6,238 bases of DNA from positions 1-6,238 of the forward strand of contig JAJYBQ010000150.1 of assembly GCA_021778935.1 (NCBI GenBank), in the 5' to 3' direction. Below are positions 1-5,317 of the stretch, in pieces; the first letter of the stretch is position 1; the number at the start of each line of letters is the position of its first letter. Position numbers and translations under genes: made by a program. The notes beneath the pieces were generated by a model. That model saw nothing but the letters and a program-made list of their open reading frames with translations. It had not been told where the DNA came from and made no database searches. The stretch comes from Pseudomonadota bacterium. GTDB taxonomy: Bacteria > Pseudomonadota > Gammaproteobacteria > Burkholderiales > Burkholderiaceae.

Positions 1-481
1 CGCCCGGATAGACCCAGGAACTGTCGATGTGCGCAACGGCTACTCCGTCCAGGTTCACTCCGGCCTTCTTCGCAACGTATGCCTGCACCGCCACGTCATC
101 TCGTTGGGCATCCTTGACCGACGTTGTCGACTTGACCTCCACCATGCGCCACCGATCGGTCGCCGTCGGAAGGAGTACGTCAGCCAACGCCAGGGCGTCG
201 CCGGTGGTAAAGGCCGCTTCGAACACCGGTGCCCGGTGCTTCAAGGCTTCCGTGGTGGCATTGAACACTCCAGGGAATCCCAGCGCATCGATATCGATCA
301 GCCGCCCGCTGCCATCCGGGTTGTAGAGATCTCTGGCGATCTGCCCGACCTTATCTCCGGTGTCGTAACTCGCCATCGTTGCAGCCGACTCCTGCTTGAG
401 GTCCGGGCGGTGGACTTCCAGCCAGAGCCGGCGGGGGCATTGACGGAACGCCAGGATCTTGGATTTCGAGAGCGCACGCAT
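1..481 (-). CDS. DUF2779 protein with Cas4-like PD-(D/E)XK nuclease N-terminus (3' end outside window)
   Basis: Reading the minus strand from ATG at 481 gives 160 codons to the window edge. The N-terminus starts LSKSKILAFRQCPRRLWLE (residues 4-22), the FxxCPRxxxL entry motif shared by Cas4/RecB-like nucleases and DUF2779 proteins. Nuclease-core candidates follow: E88, D101 in ALADVL, E115-V-K117 in MVEVKS, and Q133-A-Y135. HIDSSWVYPG (151-160) matches the block I know from DUF2779 proteins. The family's usual length is several hundred residues, so most of the C-terminus is missing. The start is chosen because the family begins this way; GAAAGG lies about 11 bases upstream. The frame stays open far upstream (to about 857), but that part shows no family resemblance. 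The biological role is not established; nuclease activity is inferred from the fold. Only Cys15 of a possible Fe-S set is visible here. Confidence 0.86.
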   Translation of the reverse strand, partial: MRALSKSKILAFRQCPRRLWLEVHRPDLKQESAATMASYDTGDKVGQIARDLYNPDGSGRLIDIDALGFPGVFNATTEALKHRAPVFEAAFTTGDALALADVLLPTATDRWRMVEVKSTTSVKDAQRDDVAVQAYVAKKAGVNLDGVAVAHIDSSWVYPG

Positions 482-616
482 GGGGCGTTGACCTTTCGCG
501 ATGGAACTGCGCGAATGATGCTTGAACCATCCGACAGATTGCGACGCAGCAAACGCAAGCGCAAGTGACCTGGCACCCCAGATTCCTCGCAGGGACTTGA
601 GTGGAACGCCCACGAC

Positions 617-827
617 TGTTGCGACATAAATCGTCGCACCGACCCGAGACAATACTGCGTTCGAAGCCAAACTGCAACGCAACTCAAGGACCCGAGACCA
701 TTCTGCGAAGCAGGTGCGTATTTCATCCCACCGCGGACGCCGTTTCAGGCTGATCGTGGACGATCCGGCGGGGGCGCGCAAGTGATCTTTTTGGCGGGCA
801 TACGCTCGAGGCTTTTTGCCGAGAGCC
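617..827 (+). repeat. Probable left-end region of an IS21-family element with two direct repeats
   Basis: Two 19-base copies, at 641-659 and 689-707, start GACCCGAGAC and end CTGCG and differ at two positions. They lie 48 bases apart, upstream of the istA remnant. IS21-family elements are known to carry several repeated transposase-binding sites inside their ends, so this is the likely explanation. A TGTTGCGAC at 617-625 could be the outer TG tip, but the boundary is a guess. The rest (720-827) shows no gene. Confidence 0.5.
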
Positions 828-1046
828 ATGCCGACACCGAGGATCACGATGCGTCAGATTCGAGAAGTACTGCGCCTGCACCTGCACCTGCAGGGTGGGC
901 GCAGTTTCGCCGAGTGCGGCCGCGCACTGGGCATTGCCAAGAGCACCGCGGGCAAGATCGTCCTGCTGGCGCGGACGGCTGGGGTGGACTGGGGAGTTGC
1001 CCAGCAACTGACCGACGCCGAGCTGGAGGCGCGGCTGTGCCGCCCG
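828..1046 (+). pseudogene. istA: IS21-family transposase istA, 5' fragment
   Basis: The ATG at 828 opens with MPTPRITMRQIREVLRLH, the standard start of IS21-family IstA. A helix-turn-helix follows (SFAECGRALGIAKSTAGKI, about residues 26-44). The match ends at LTDAELEARLCRP (about residues 61-73). A complete IstA is around 350-500 residues and carries a DDE catalytic domain, which is absent here, as is the istB ATPase partner. GAGAG at 820-824 could serve as ribosome site. After about 1046 the sequence switches to an IS66 transposase tail in another frame. The gene is a dead remnant; only a DNA-binding fragment could be made. The symbol reflects family membership of the fragment. Confidence 0.85.
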
Positions 1047-1280
1047 ACAACAACGACATTGAAACCGCATCCGGCCCGTCGCGCTGGGAAGATCCAATTG
1101 GCTCTTCGCCGGATCCCTTCGCGCAGGGCAGCGCGCCGCCGCCATCATGAGCCTGATCCAGTCGGCAAAGATGAACGGCCACGATCCGTACGTCTACCTC
1201 AAGGACGTCTTCACCCGCCTGCCGACCCTGCCCGCCCGCAGAATCGAGGAATTGCTCCCCCATCGCTGGATGCCGGCCGC
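1037..1280 (+). pseudogene. IS66-family transposase (TnpC), 3' fragment with frameshift
   Basis: The IS66 transposase C-terminus is readable in two frames. Frame one gives VPPDNNDIE (1037-1063), including the DNN..E block that holds the last catalytic glutamate. Frame two, from 1063, gives NRIRPVALGRSNWLFAGS and then RAAAIMSLIQSAKMNG and RRIEELLPHRW (ends about 1269). The two join perfectly if one A is restored in the GAAACC run at 1061-1066, so a single-base deletion explains the break. All sequence 5' of the catalytic Glu block, more than 80% of the usual roughly 500 residues, is missing and replaced by istA. After HRW the frame stays open to 1380 without clear homology, so the original stop is lost or changed. 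No IS66 terminal inverted repeat was recognised. Confidence 0.88.
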
Positions 1281-1397
1281 CGCTCTACCAAGCGGATCGG
1301 GCATGCGACTTCGGGGCTCGATTCGCCAGAGCGCGCGGCCAAGGTCAGCTTTGCGGCTTTCCATTCGGGACAACGCATGACCGCTCCTGGCCGGACA

Positions 1398-1421
1398 CGG
1401 GCGCGCAGCGCGCCCGGTTTT
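1398..1421 (+). terminator. Terminator-like GC hairpin followed by four T
   Basis: CGGGCGCG (1398-1405), loop CAG, then CGCGCCCG (1409-1416), a perfect 8-bp stem followed by G and TTTT (1418-1421). The T tract is short, and no functional gene lies directly upstream, so it may be a relic or a chance palindrome in GC-rich sequence. Confidence 0.35.
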
Positions 1422-1481
1422 CGGCGCCGAGTCCCCATAACTGTACCGGCGACCAGCCAATCAGGTAAGTCCCCTGAGCCC

Positions 1482-1504
1482 AATTTCGCGCGACCCGCGA
1501 AATT
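1482..1504. repeat. Perfect 9-bp inverted repeat
   Basis: AATTTCGCG and CGCGAAATT are separated by five bases (CGACC). It is more AT-rich than its surroundings and has no T tract. It might be a protein-binding site or part of a lost element end; nothing in the sequence decides. Confidence 0.45.
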
Positions 1505-1613
1505 CCGCGGTGACACCCCCATCTGCTTTCCGGACGCCTCGGTGCTTTCGGCCAACGGGCTCCGGCGAGCGGCGGCGCCGCGTCCGTCGCGCAATCCGTG
1601 CAAGGAGTTCACC

Positions 1614-1863
1614 ATGGATATACGATCATTCCCGCCGCCACGCGCGAACCCTGGAACAAGGGCAAGCTCATCGGTCAAAAGGCTCCCTTCAAGCCCAAGG
1701 AAATCTGGGCGATCCGTACCCGGCTCGAGACCGACCACAACACCCGGGACCTGGCGCTCTTCAACCTCGGAATCGACGTGATGCGCACCGAGACCAAGGG
1801 CGCCACGGGCAAGGTGTTCCAGGCCTGCGGCGTCGCGTTGCCGCCCACCCTACGCGCCGCCTG
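1614..1863 (+). pseudogene. Tyrosine recombinase/phage integrase, 5' fragment with early frameshift
   Basis: The recognisable protein, REPWNKGKLIGQKAPFKPKE, then IWAIRTRLE and TRDLALFNLGID (about 1649-1777), is the conserved N-terminus of a family of small site-specific tyrosine recombinases. Its frame has no ATG; the best start is ATG 1614, with AAGGAG at 1602-1607 six bases upstream, but that ATG is in another frame. One missing base between about 1617 and 1648 would reconcile them. A GTG at 1598 is in frame but lies before the ribosome site. After LGID the similarity stops; the frame continues with 29 unfamiliar residues (MRTETKGATGKVF...) to a stop at 1861-1863. The catalytic domain with its Arg, His and Tyr residues is absent, so this cannot recombine DNA. 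Intact relatives are roughly 200 residues. Confidence 0.78.
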
Positions 1864-1952
1864 AACGGCCGCCGACCATTTGTAACGGCGTGACATTACG
1901 CTCGGGCGACGCCCGTAACGCATTGAAAAGAAAATACTTTCGAAAAATAAGT
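1864..1952. other. Short AT-rich spacer
   Basis: GTAACG occurs at 1882-1887 and again at 1915-1920, with related ATTACG between them, followed by a markedly AT-rich run (about 1921-1955) unlike its GC-rich surroundings. No ORF or RNA was recognised. It separates the recombinase fragment from the IS256 tail. Confidence 0.35.
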
Positions 1953-2253
1953 GTAGAAGATGGGTTGGACGAGACGCTGACCGTGCAATACCTCGGGATC
2001 GGCGGTGCGCTCTACCTGACGCGGTGAACGACCAACCCGATCGAGAGCCTCAACAGCTCGATCGCGCGGTACACACGAAACGTGAAACGGTGGCGTGACG
2101 GTTCGATGCTGCGGCGCTGGATCGCCAGCGCGCTTTCCGACGCATCGCAGCGCTTCCGCGCCCTGCGCGGCTACCGGGGACCTGCCCAAACTCATCAACG
2201 CGCTGCAAGCCCATTCTCAATCCAGTGATGCCATTCAGAGAAAGGTCGCGTAA
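1953..2253 (+). pseudogene. IS256-family transposase, 3' fragment with stop and frameshift
   Basis: From about 1956 the frame reads EDGLDETLTVQYLGIGGALY, meets an in-frame TGA (2025-2027), then continues TTNPIESLNSSIARYTRN, KRWRDGSMLRRW and ALSDASQRFRALRGYR. The TTNPIES block carries the conserved glutamate of the IS256 catalytic triad. At about 2176-2179 one extra G shifts the frame; correcting it gives DLPKLINALQAHSQSSD and an end at TAA 2251-2253. About 100 of the usual roughly 400 residues remain, so the first two catalytic aspartates are lost. The gene is dead by truncation, nonsense and frameshift. The bases just after the stop (GATCGATTCCCGGAGTT...) could include the right terminal repeat, but I cannot pair it with a left copy. 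Confidence 0.88.
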
Positions 2254-2426
2254 GATCGATTCCCGGAGTTGCCGTCCGCCCCGTTCAACAGGGAACGGGA
2301 CATCGCCCTCGAAGATCCATCGCCGGGCAAAGGCAAGAAGCTGGGCGCGGTCGGCGCAGCGCAGCACTGCGTCGCCCAACAAGCGGCATTGCAGTCCCGC
2401 GCGACGCACGCCGCGCCGACGTCGGC
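2254..2426. other. Unassigned intergenic sequence
   Basis: Short open frames exist on both strands but none resembles a known protein, and none has a convincing ribosome site. Probably element end and debris. Confidence 0.4.
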
Positions 2427-2456
2427 TTGACCAGCCGGCTCCTCGCTTGGTACATT
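2427..2456 (+). promoter_or_regulatory. Candidate sigma-70 promoter
   Basis: TTGACC (2427-2432, 5 of 6 matches to consensus) and TACATT (2451-2456, 4 of 6) are 18 bases apart. Transcription would start at about 2463-2464, which coincides with an ATG. It is the only promoter-like pair I see just before the 2607-5212 operon. Confidence 0.4.
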
Positions 2457-2463
2457 GGGTCGC

Positions 2464-2523
2464 ATGGATGCCAACCTGCGCGCCGCCCGAATGATCTGCA
2501 CCACCCGAACGGTGGCGGGATAG
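2464..2523 (+). CDS. Possible 19-residue leader peptide (MDANLRAARMICTTRTVAG)
   Basis: This is a short ORF from ATG 2464 to TAG 2521-2523 with no ribosome site. The candidate promoter would place the transcript start on or next to its ATG, so it would be translated leaderless. It contains Thr-Thr-Arg-Thr (residues 13-16) and three Arg codons in total, and ends 20 bases before an intrinsic terminator. The ORF overlaps CCACC (2501-2505) and GGTGGCGGG (2511-2519), which can form alternative stems. This layout fits a transcription attenuator. However, short ORFs arise by chance, the control codons are not strongly enriched, and the enzyme downstream is not an amino-acid biosynthesis gene. Treat it as a hypothesis. 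Confidence 0.25.
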   Translation: MDANLRAARMICTTRTVAG

Positions 2524-2543
2524 TTCGCGCGCAGCGCAGGCCG

Positions 2544-2575
2544 ACAAACCCGCCCCCGAGGCGGGTTTGTTTTTT
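2544..2575 (+). terminator. Strong intrinsic terminator upstream of the operon
   Basis: ACAAACCCGCC (2544-2554), loop CCCGA, then GGCGGGTTTGT (2560-2570), a perfect 11-bp stem running into six T (2570-2575). It lies 31 bases before the PhzF start codon. It either ends transcription from the upstream element debris or acts as the terminator of an attenuator: GGCGGG at 2514-2519 can pair with CCCGCC at 2549-2554 and block it. Confidence 0.88.
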
Positions 2576-2606
2576 CCCGCCGGGGGTTTCCTGAAAGCCG
2601 GGCCCC

Positions 2607-3389
2607 ATGCATATTCCGCTGTACCAGATCGACGCCTTCGCGGAACGCGTTTTCGAAGGCAACCCCGCCGCCGTCTGCCCGTTGGACCGCTGGCTCGACG
2701 ACGCGGTGATGCAGGCCATCGCCGCCGAGAACAATCTCTCCGAGACCGCGTTCTTCGTTCCCGGCTCCGAAGACGGCGCCGAGCTGCGCTGGTTCACGCC
2801 GCGCGCGGAAGTTGATCTTTGCGGCCATGCGACGCTCGCCAGCGCGCATGTCTGGTTCCATCACCTGGGACATGCCGGTCCGGAGGTGACGTTCCGCACC
2901 CGCGGCGGCGTCCTGCGCGTTCGGCGCGCGACGCGGGGGCTGCAGATGGATTTTCCGCTGCTCCCCAGCGAACCCTGCGAAGCGCCGGCCGGGCTCGCCG
3001 CCGCGCTCGGCGCCCGGCCGAGCCACGTGCTCCGCGGCAGAGACCTGATCGCGGTATTCGACGACGAGGAAGCGATCCGCACCTTGTCCCCGGACCTCGA
3101 CGCGATCGCCCAGCTGGATGCGCTCGGCGTCGCGGTTACGGCGCCCGGCGAGGATTGTGATTTCGTCAGCCGGTTTTTCGCTCCATCGGTCGGCGTCGAC
3201 GAAGACCCGGTAACCGGCTCGGCGCACTGCGAACTGGCGCCGTACTGGGCCCGGCGACTCGGCCGCAACCGCCTGTTGGCGCGGCAACGCTCGCGCCGCG
3301 GCGGATCCTTGCATTGCGAAGTGCGTGGCGACCGGGTCCTGCTGGAAGGAAGCGCGGTCGACTACCTGCGTGGCGAAATCGTCCTTTAA
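2607..3389 (+). CDS. PhzF-family isomerase
   Basis: This 260-residue protein begins MHIPLYQIDAFAERVFEGNP and is close to the usual 260-300 residues. PhzF proteins have a two-lobed diaminopimelate-epimerase-like fold. The key features are visible: the catalytic glutamate region ENNLSETAFF with E46, the LCGHAT motif at 71-76, and GVDEDPVTGSAH at 196-207 at the lobe junction. In phenazine producers PhzF isomerises trans-2,3-dihydro-3-hydroxyanthranilate, but most genomic homologues have unknown substrates. No other phenazine gene lies here, so the symbol phzF is not used. The protein is cytosolic, with no signal peptide. The ribosome site is weak (GAAAG at 2593-2597). It is the first gene of a plus-strand operon, behind a strong terminator; the next gene starts 13 bases after its stop. 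Confidence 0.93.
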   Translation: MHIPLYQIDAFAERVFEGNPAAVCPLDRWLDDAVMQAIAAENNLSETAFFVPGSEDGAELRWFTPRAEVDLCGHATLASAHVWFHHLGHAGPEVTFRTRGGVLRVRRATRGLQMDFPLLPSEPCEAPAGLAAALGARPSHVLRGRDLIAVFDDEEAIRTLSPDLDAIAQLDALGVAVTAPGEDCDFVSRFFAPSVGVDEDPVTGSAHCELAPYWARRLGRNRLLARQRSRRGGSLHCEVRGDRVLLEGSAVDYLRGEIVL

Positions 3390-3402
3390 ACCGGAGCCGG
3401 CC

Positions 3403-4041
3403 ATGTACATTCCCGAAGCATTCCGCGTCGACGACCTTCCCGCCCTGCAGGCGCTGGTACGCGCATATCCCCTCGGCACGCTGGTCACGGCGGGAGCCGG
3501 CGGTCTGCAGGCATCGCCGTTGCCGTTCCTGCTGGATCCGACCGCCGGACCGCAGGGCGCGCTGCGCGCACACATGGCCCGCGCCAACCCGCAACTCGAT
3601 GCCCTGCGCTCGGGCGAAGAATGCCTGGTGTTGTTTCACGGACCGCAGGGCTACGTCAGCCCGTCGTGGTATCCGTCCGGGCGCCAACACCACAAGGTCG
3701 TTCCGACGTGGAACTATGCCGTGGTGCAGGTGCGCGGCCGTGCCGCCGTGAACGAGCGTGCGGCAGGACTGCGCGACCTCCTCGCCGTACTCACGGCCGA
3801 ACACGAGGCGCGCCGCGACCCGCCATGGAGTCCGGACGACGCGCCGCCGGAATTCCTCGCGCGCATGGCCCAGGCGATCGCGGGGATCGAGATCTTGATC
3901 GACACGATCGAAGGCAAGTTCAAGCTCAGCCAGAACCGCGACGCGGCGGACCGCGATGCCGTCGCCGCCGCCCTGGCATCCGGCGACGATCCCCACCGGA
4001 ATCCCGAACTCGCGGACTGGATGCGGGAGTTCGGCGCATGA
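3403..4041 (+). CDS. PaiB-like FMN-binding negative transcriptional regulator family protein
   Basis: This 212-residue protein starts at ATG 3403, with GGAG at 3393-3396; the frame is open further upstream, but family members begin MYIPEAFRV. It has the split-barrel flavin-binding fold signature of PaiB: GYVSPSWYPS at 83-92, KVVPTWNYAVV at 98-108, and the C-terminal IEGKFKLSQNR at 169-179 followed by DR..V. Its length is standard and there are no gaps. In Bacillus subtilis PaiB is described as repressing sporulation and protease genes, and it neighbours the polyamine acetyltransferase PaiA. Whether proteobacterial homologues regulate transcription or act as small flavoproteins is unclear; no DNA-binding domain is visible. 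Its stop overlaps the start of the following acetyltransferase gene (ATGA at 4038-4041), so the two are translationally coupled. Confidence 0.92.
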   Translation: MYIPEAFRVDDLPALQALVRAYPLGTLVTAGAGGLQASPLPFLLDPTAGPQGALRAHMARANPQLDALRSGEECLVLFHGPQGYVSPSWYPSGRQHHKVVPTWNYAVVQVRGRAAVNERAAGLRDLLAVLTAEHEARRDPPWSPDDAPPEFLARMAQAIAGIEILIDTIEGKFKLSQNRDAADRDAVAAALASGDDPHRNPELADWMREFGA

Positions 4042-4526
4042 CGCAGCAAGCCATCCTGGTGGAGCAGGCCAGTGCGGGGGACGCGGAGGCTATTGCTGCG
4101 CTGATCGGGGACCTCCTCGAGGAAATCATGAACGCGGTTGGAGCGAAGGTCTTCTTCTTCGACGCCGCGCAATCGGCACTGCAATTGCGCCGGTGGCTCG
4201 ATTTGGGCCGGTATGCGGCGCTCGTCGCGCGCGAACCCGGCGGGCGGATCGTAGGCGTCGTGACGCTGAGCGAAAACTGTTCGCTCTACGCCGGCGGTTT
4301 CTTCGGAATCATTCCGGAGTTCTATGTAACTCCGGAACGACGCTCCTTGGGCGTCGGCGCCAAGTTGGCCGCGGCTGCCCGAGCCTACGCGCGGTCCCGC
4401 GGATGGCGGCGCCTGGAGGTGACGACCCCGCCGTTGCCCCAATTCCAGAGGACGCTGGCCTTTTATGAGCGCCAGGGCTTTTCGATCACGGGGGGGCGAA
4501 AGTGCAAGCAGGAAGTATGCGGATGA
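4038..4526 (+). CDS. GNAT-family N-acetyltransferase
   Basis: This 162-residue protein starts at ATG 4038, which overlaps the previous stop; GGGAG at 4025-4029 is the ribosome site. A single GNAT domain fills the protein. The acetyl-CoA pyrophosphate loop is RRSLGVG (101-107), the Q/RxxGxG/A motif, after strand FFGIIPEFYVTP (88-99), and the C-terminal FYERQGF (142-148) contains the usual tyrosine. The family transfers acetyl from acetyl-CoA to an amine; the substrate cannot be read. The PaiB-like gene directly upstream makes a polyamine or related amine a reasonable guess by analogy with paiAB, but this protein is not recognisably PaiA. Its stop overlaps the hydrolase ATG (4523-4526). Confidence 0.9.
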   Translation: MTQQAILVEQASAGDAEAIAALIGDLLEEIMNAVGAKVFFFDAAQSALQLRRWLDLGRYAALVAREPGGRIVGVVTLSENCSLYAGGFFGIIPEFYVTPERRSLGVGAKLAAAARAYARSRGWRRLEVTTPPLPQFQRTLAFYERQGFSITGGRKCKQEVCG

Positions 4527-5212
4527 GGCTGATCCCGACATCATTGCACCGCGTCCTGTTTCTGCCCGGAGCCACCGGCGACCCCTCGTTCTGGCATCGC
4601 GTCGGGCAACGGTTGCCTGCGGAGTGGGAAAGGCGCTTTCTGGCGTGGCCCGGACTCGGAAACCAGAATCCGGACCCTCGGATCGGCAGCTTCCCCGATC
4701 TCGTGGAGTTGGCCGCTGCAGATTGCACCCCGCCTTCCATCGTCGTCGCGCAATCGATGGGCGGAGTCGTCGCGCTGGAACTCGCGCTGCGCTTTCCCGA
4801 GCGCGTCACACACCTGGTCCTGACCGCGACATCGGGAGGCCTGGACGTTGCCGCGCTCGGCGCCGCGGACTGGCGGGAGGACTTCCTCCGGTCCTTTCCG
4901 CGGACCGCCCGATGGATCGTGGAAGACAAGCCCGACCTTGGCGCACGATTGCAGGAGATCGACGTGCCAACCCTGTTGCTGTGGGGCGATGCCGATACGA
5001 TCAGCCCCCCGGCCGTCGGACGCCATCTGGCGAAGGCCATTCGGGGTGCACAGCTCGAGGTTTTCCCGGGTGCCGACCATGGGTTGGGCATGGCGATTCC
5101 CGACGCGGTCGCGGATCGTGTGCTGCGTTTCGTCTTGAAACGGAATCGGCCGGATCCCTCAGGCGTCCCTCCTGGGTCGATATTCCCTCCAAAACCCGTC
5201 GTCCGGCCGTGA
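4523..5212 (+). CDS. Alpha/beta-fold hydrolase
   Basis: This 229-residue protein has a complete triad: nucleophile S78 in AQSMGG (a variant of GxSxG with Ala first), acid D158 in GDADTISP, and H186 in GADHG. The oxyanion strand is LFLPGATGDPSFW (12-24). I chose ATG 4523 because AGGAAG at 4510-4515 sits seven bases upstream and the ATG overlaps the GNAT stop; GTG 4502 and ATG 4517 are in-frame alternatives poorly placed for that site. The lid region is short, so the enzyme is small for the family. After FVLKRNR (about residue 205) a Pro-rich tail of some 24 residues follows, lacking family resemblance, possibly from a late frameshift. It is cytosolic, with no signal peptide; the substrate (ester, lactone or thioester) is unknown. 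It is the last intact operon gene. Confidence 0.9.
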   Translation: MRLIPTSLHRVLFLPGATGDPSFWHRVGQRLPAEWERRFLAWPGLGNQNPDPRIGSFPDLVELAAADCTPPSIVVAQSMGGVVALELALRFPERVTHLVLTATSGGLDVAALGAADWREDFLRSFPRTARWIVEDKPDLGARLQEIDVPTLLLWGDADTISPPAVGRHLAKAIRGAQLEVFPGADHGLGMAIPDAVADRVLRFVLKRNRPDPSGVPPGSIFPPKPVVRP

Positions 5213-5220
5213 AAGGAATC

Positions 5221-5300
5221 ATGCAAACGCCAACGCTGGGAACCCCCGTTCCGAACTGGCTCCCGCCCCCGACACCGGGGCATCCAACGCCGCGCACGTC
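5221..5300 (+). pseudogene. N-terminal remnant of a fifth operon gene, probably a GNAT acetyltransferase
   Basis: ATG 5221 has AAAGGA at 5212-5217 and starts 8 bases after the hydrolase stop, so translation signals look genuine. The first residues, MQTPTLGTPVPNWLPPPTPG and then HPT, resemble the Pro-rich start of a GNAT subgroup (LGxPVxxWxPxPxP). After about 5286 this frame becomes low-complexity Arg/Pro/Ser sequence and resemblance ends, while HVAL (5295-5306) appears in another frame, where family members would have a similar block. This suggests a small deletion and frameshift. The original frame remains open to 5601 without meaningful sequence. The assignment rests on a short N-terminal pattern only. 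Confidence 0.45.
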
Positions 5301-5317
5301 GCGCTCTTCGCCTGGGG

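Larger units (their letters stand above)
1281..1597 (+). other. Gene-free stretch with inverted repeats
   Basis: I recognise no protein in either strand here. It contains a terminator-like hairpin (1398-1421), a palindrome TCGGCGCCGA (1421-1430) and a perfect 9-bp inverted repeat AATTTCGCG / CGCGAAATT (1482-1490, 1496-1504). It probably consists of element ends and debris between the IS66 and recombinase remnants. Confidence 0.5.

Noticed and set aside
29..568. Long plus-strand open frame over the left edge
   Set aside because: It is the in-register antisense of the DUF2779 gene, whose minus-strand translation matches the family throughout.
541..600. Minus-strand promoter for the DUF2779 gene
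   Set aside because: A TTGCGC box has no acceptable -10 hexamer at 16-18 bases, so no promoter could be supported.
1108..1122. 15-base exact match to 5402-5416 (GCCGGATCCCTTCGC)
   Set aside because: Both copies encode AGSLR-like codons in unrelated proteins and the flanks differ, so chance or codon bias is the simplest explanation.
1864..1925. Possible integron attC-like site around GTAACG motifs
   Set aside because: No paired R and L core sites with the expected spacing, and no integron integrase was seen.
2050..2547. Possible minus-strand gene between the IS256 tail and the operon
   Set aside because: Most of it is antisense to the clear IS256 fragment and the rest matches no family that I recognise.
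2235..3587. 450-codon minus-strand open frame
   Set aside because: It is antisense to the PhzF-family gene, Arg-rich and low complexity, as expected from GC-rich shadow frames.
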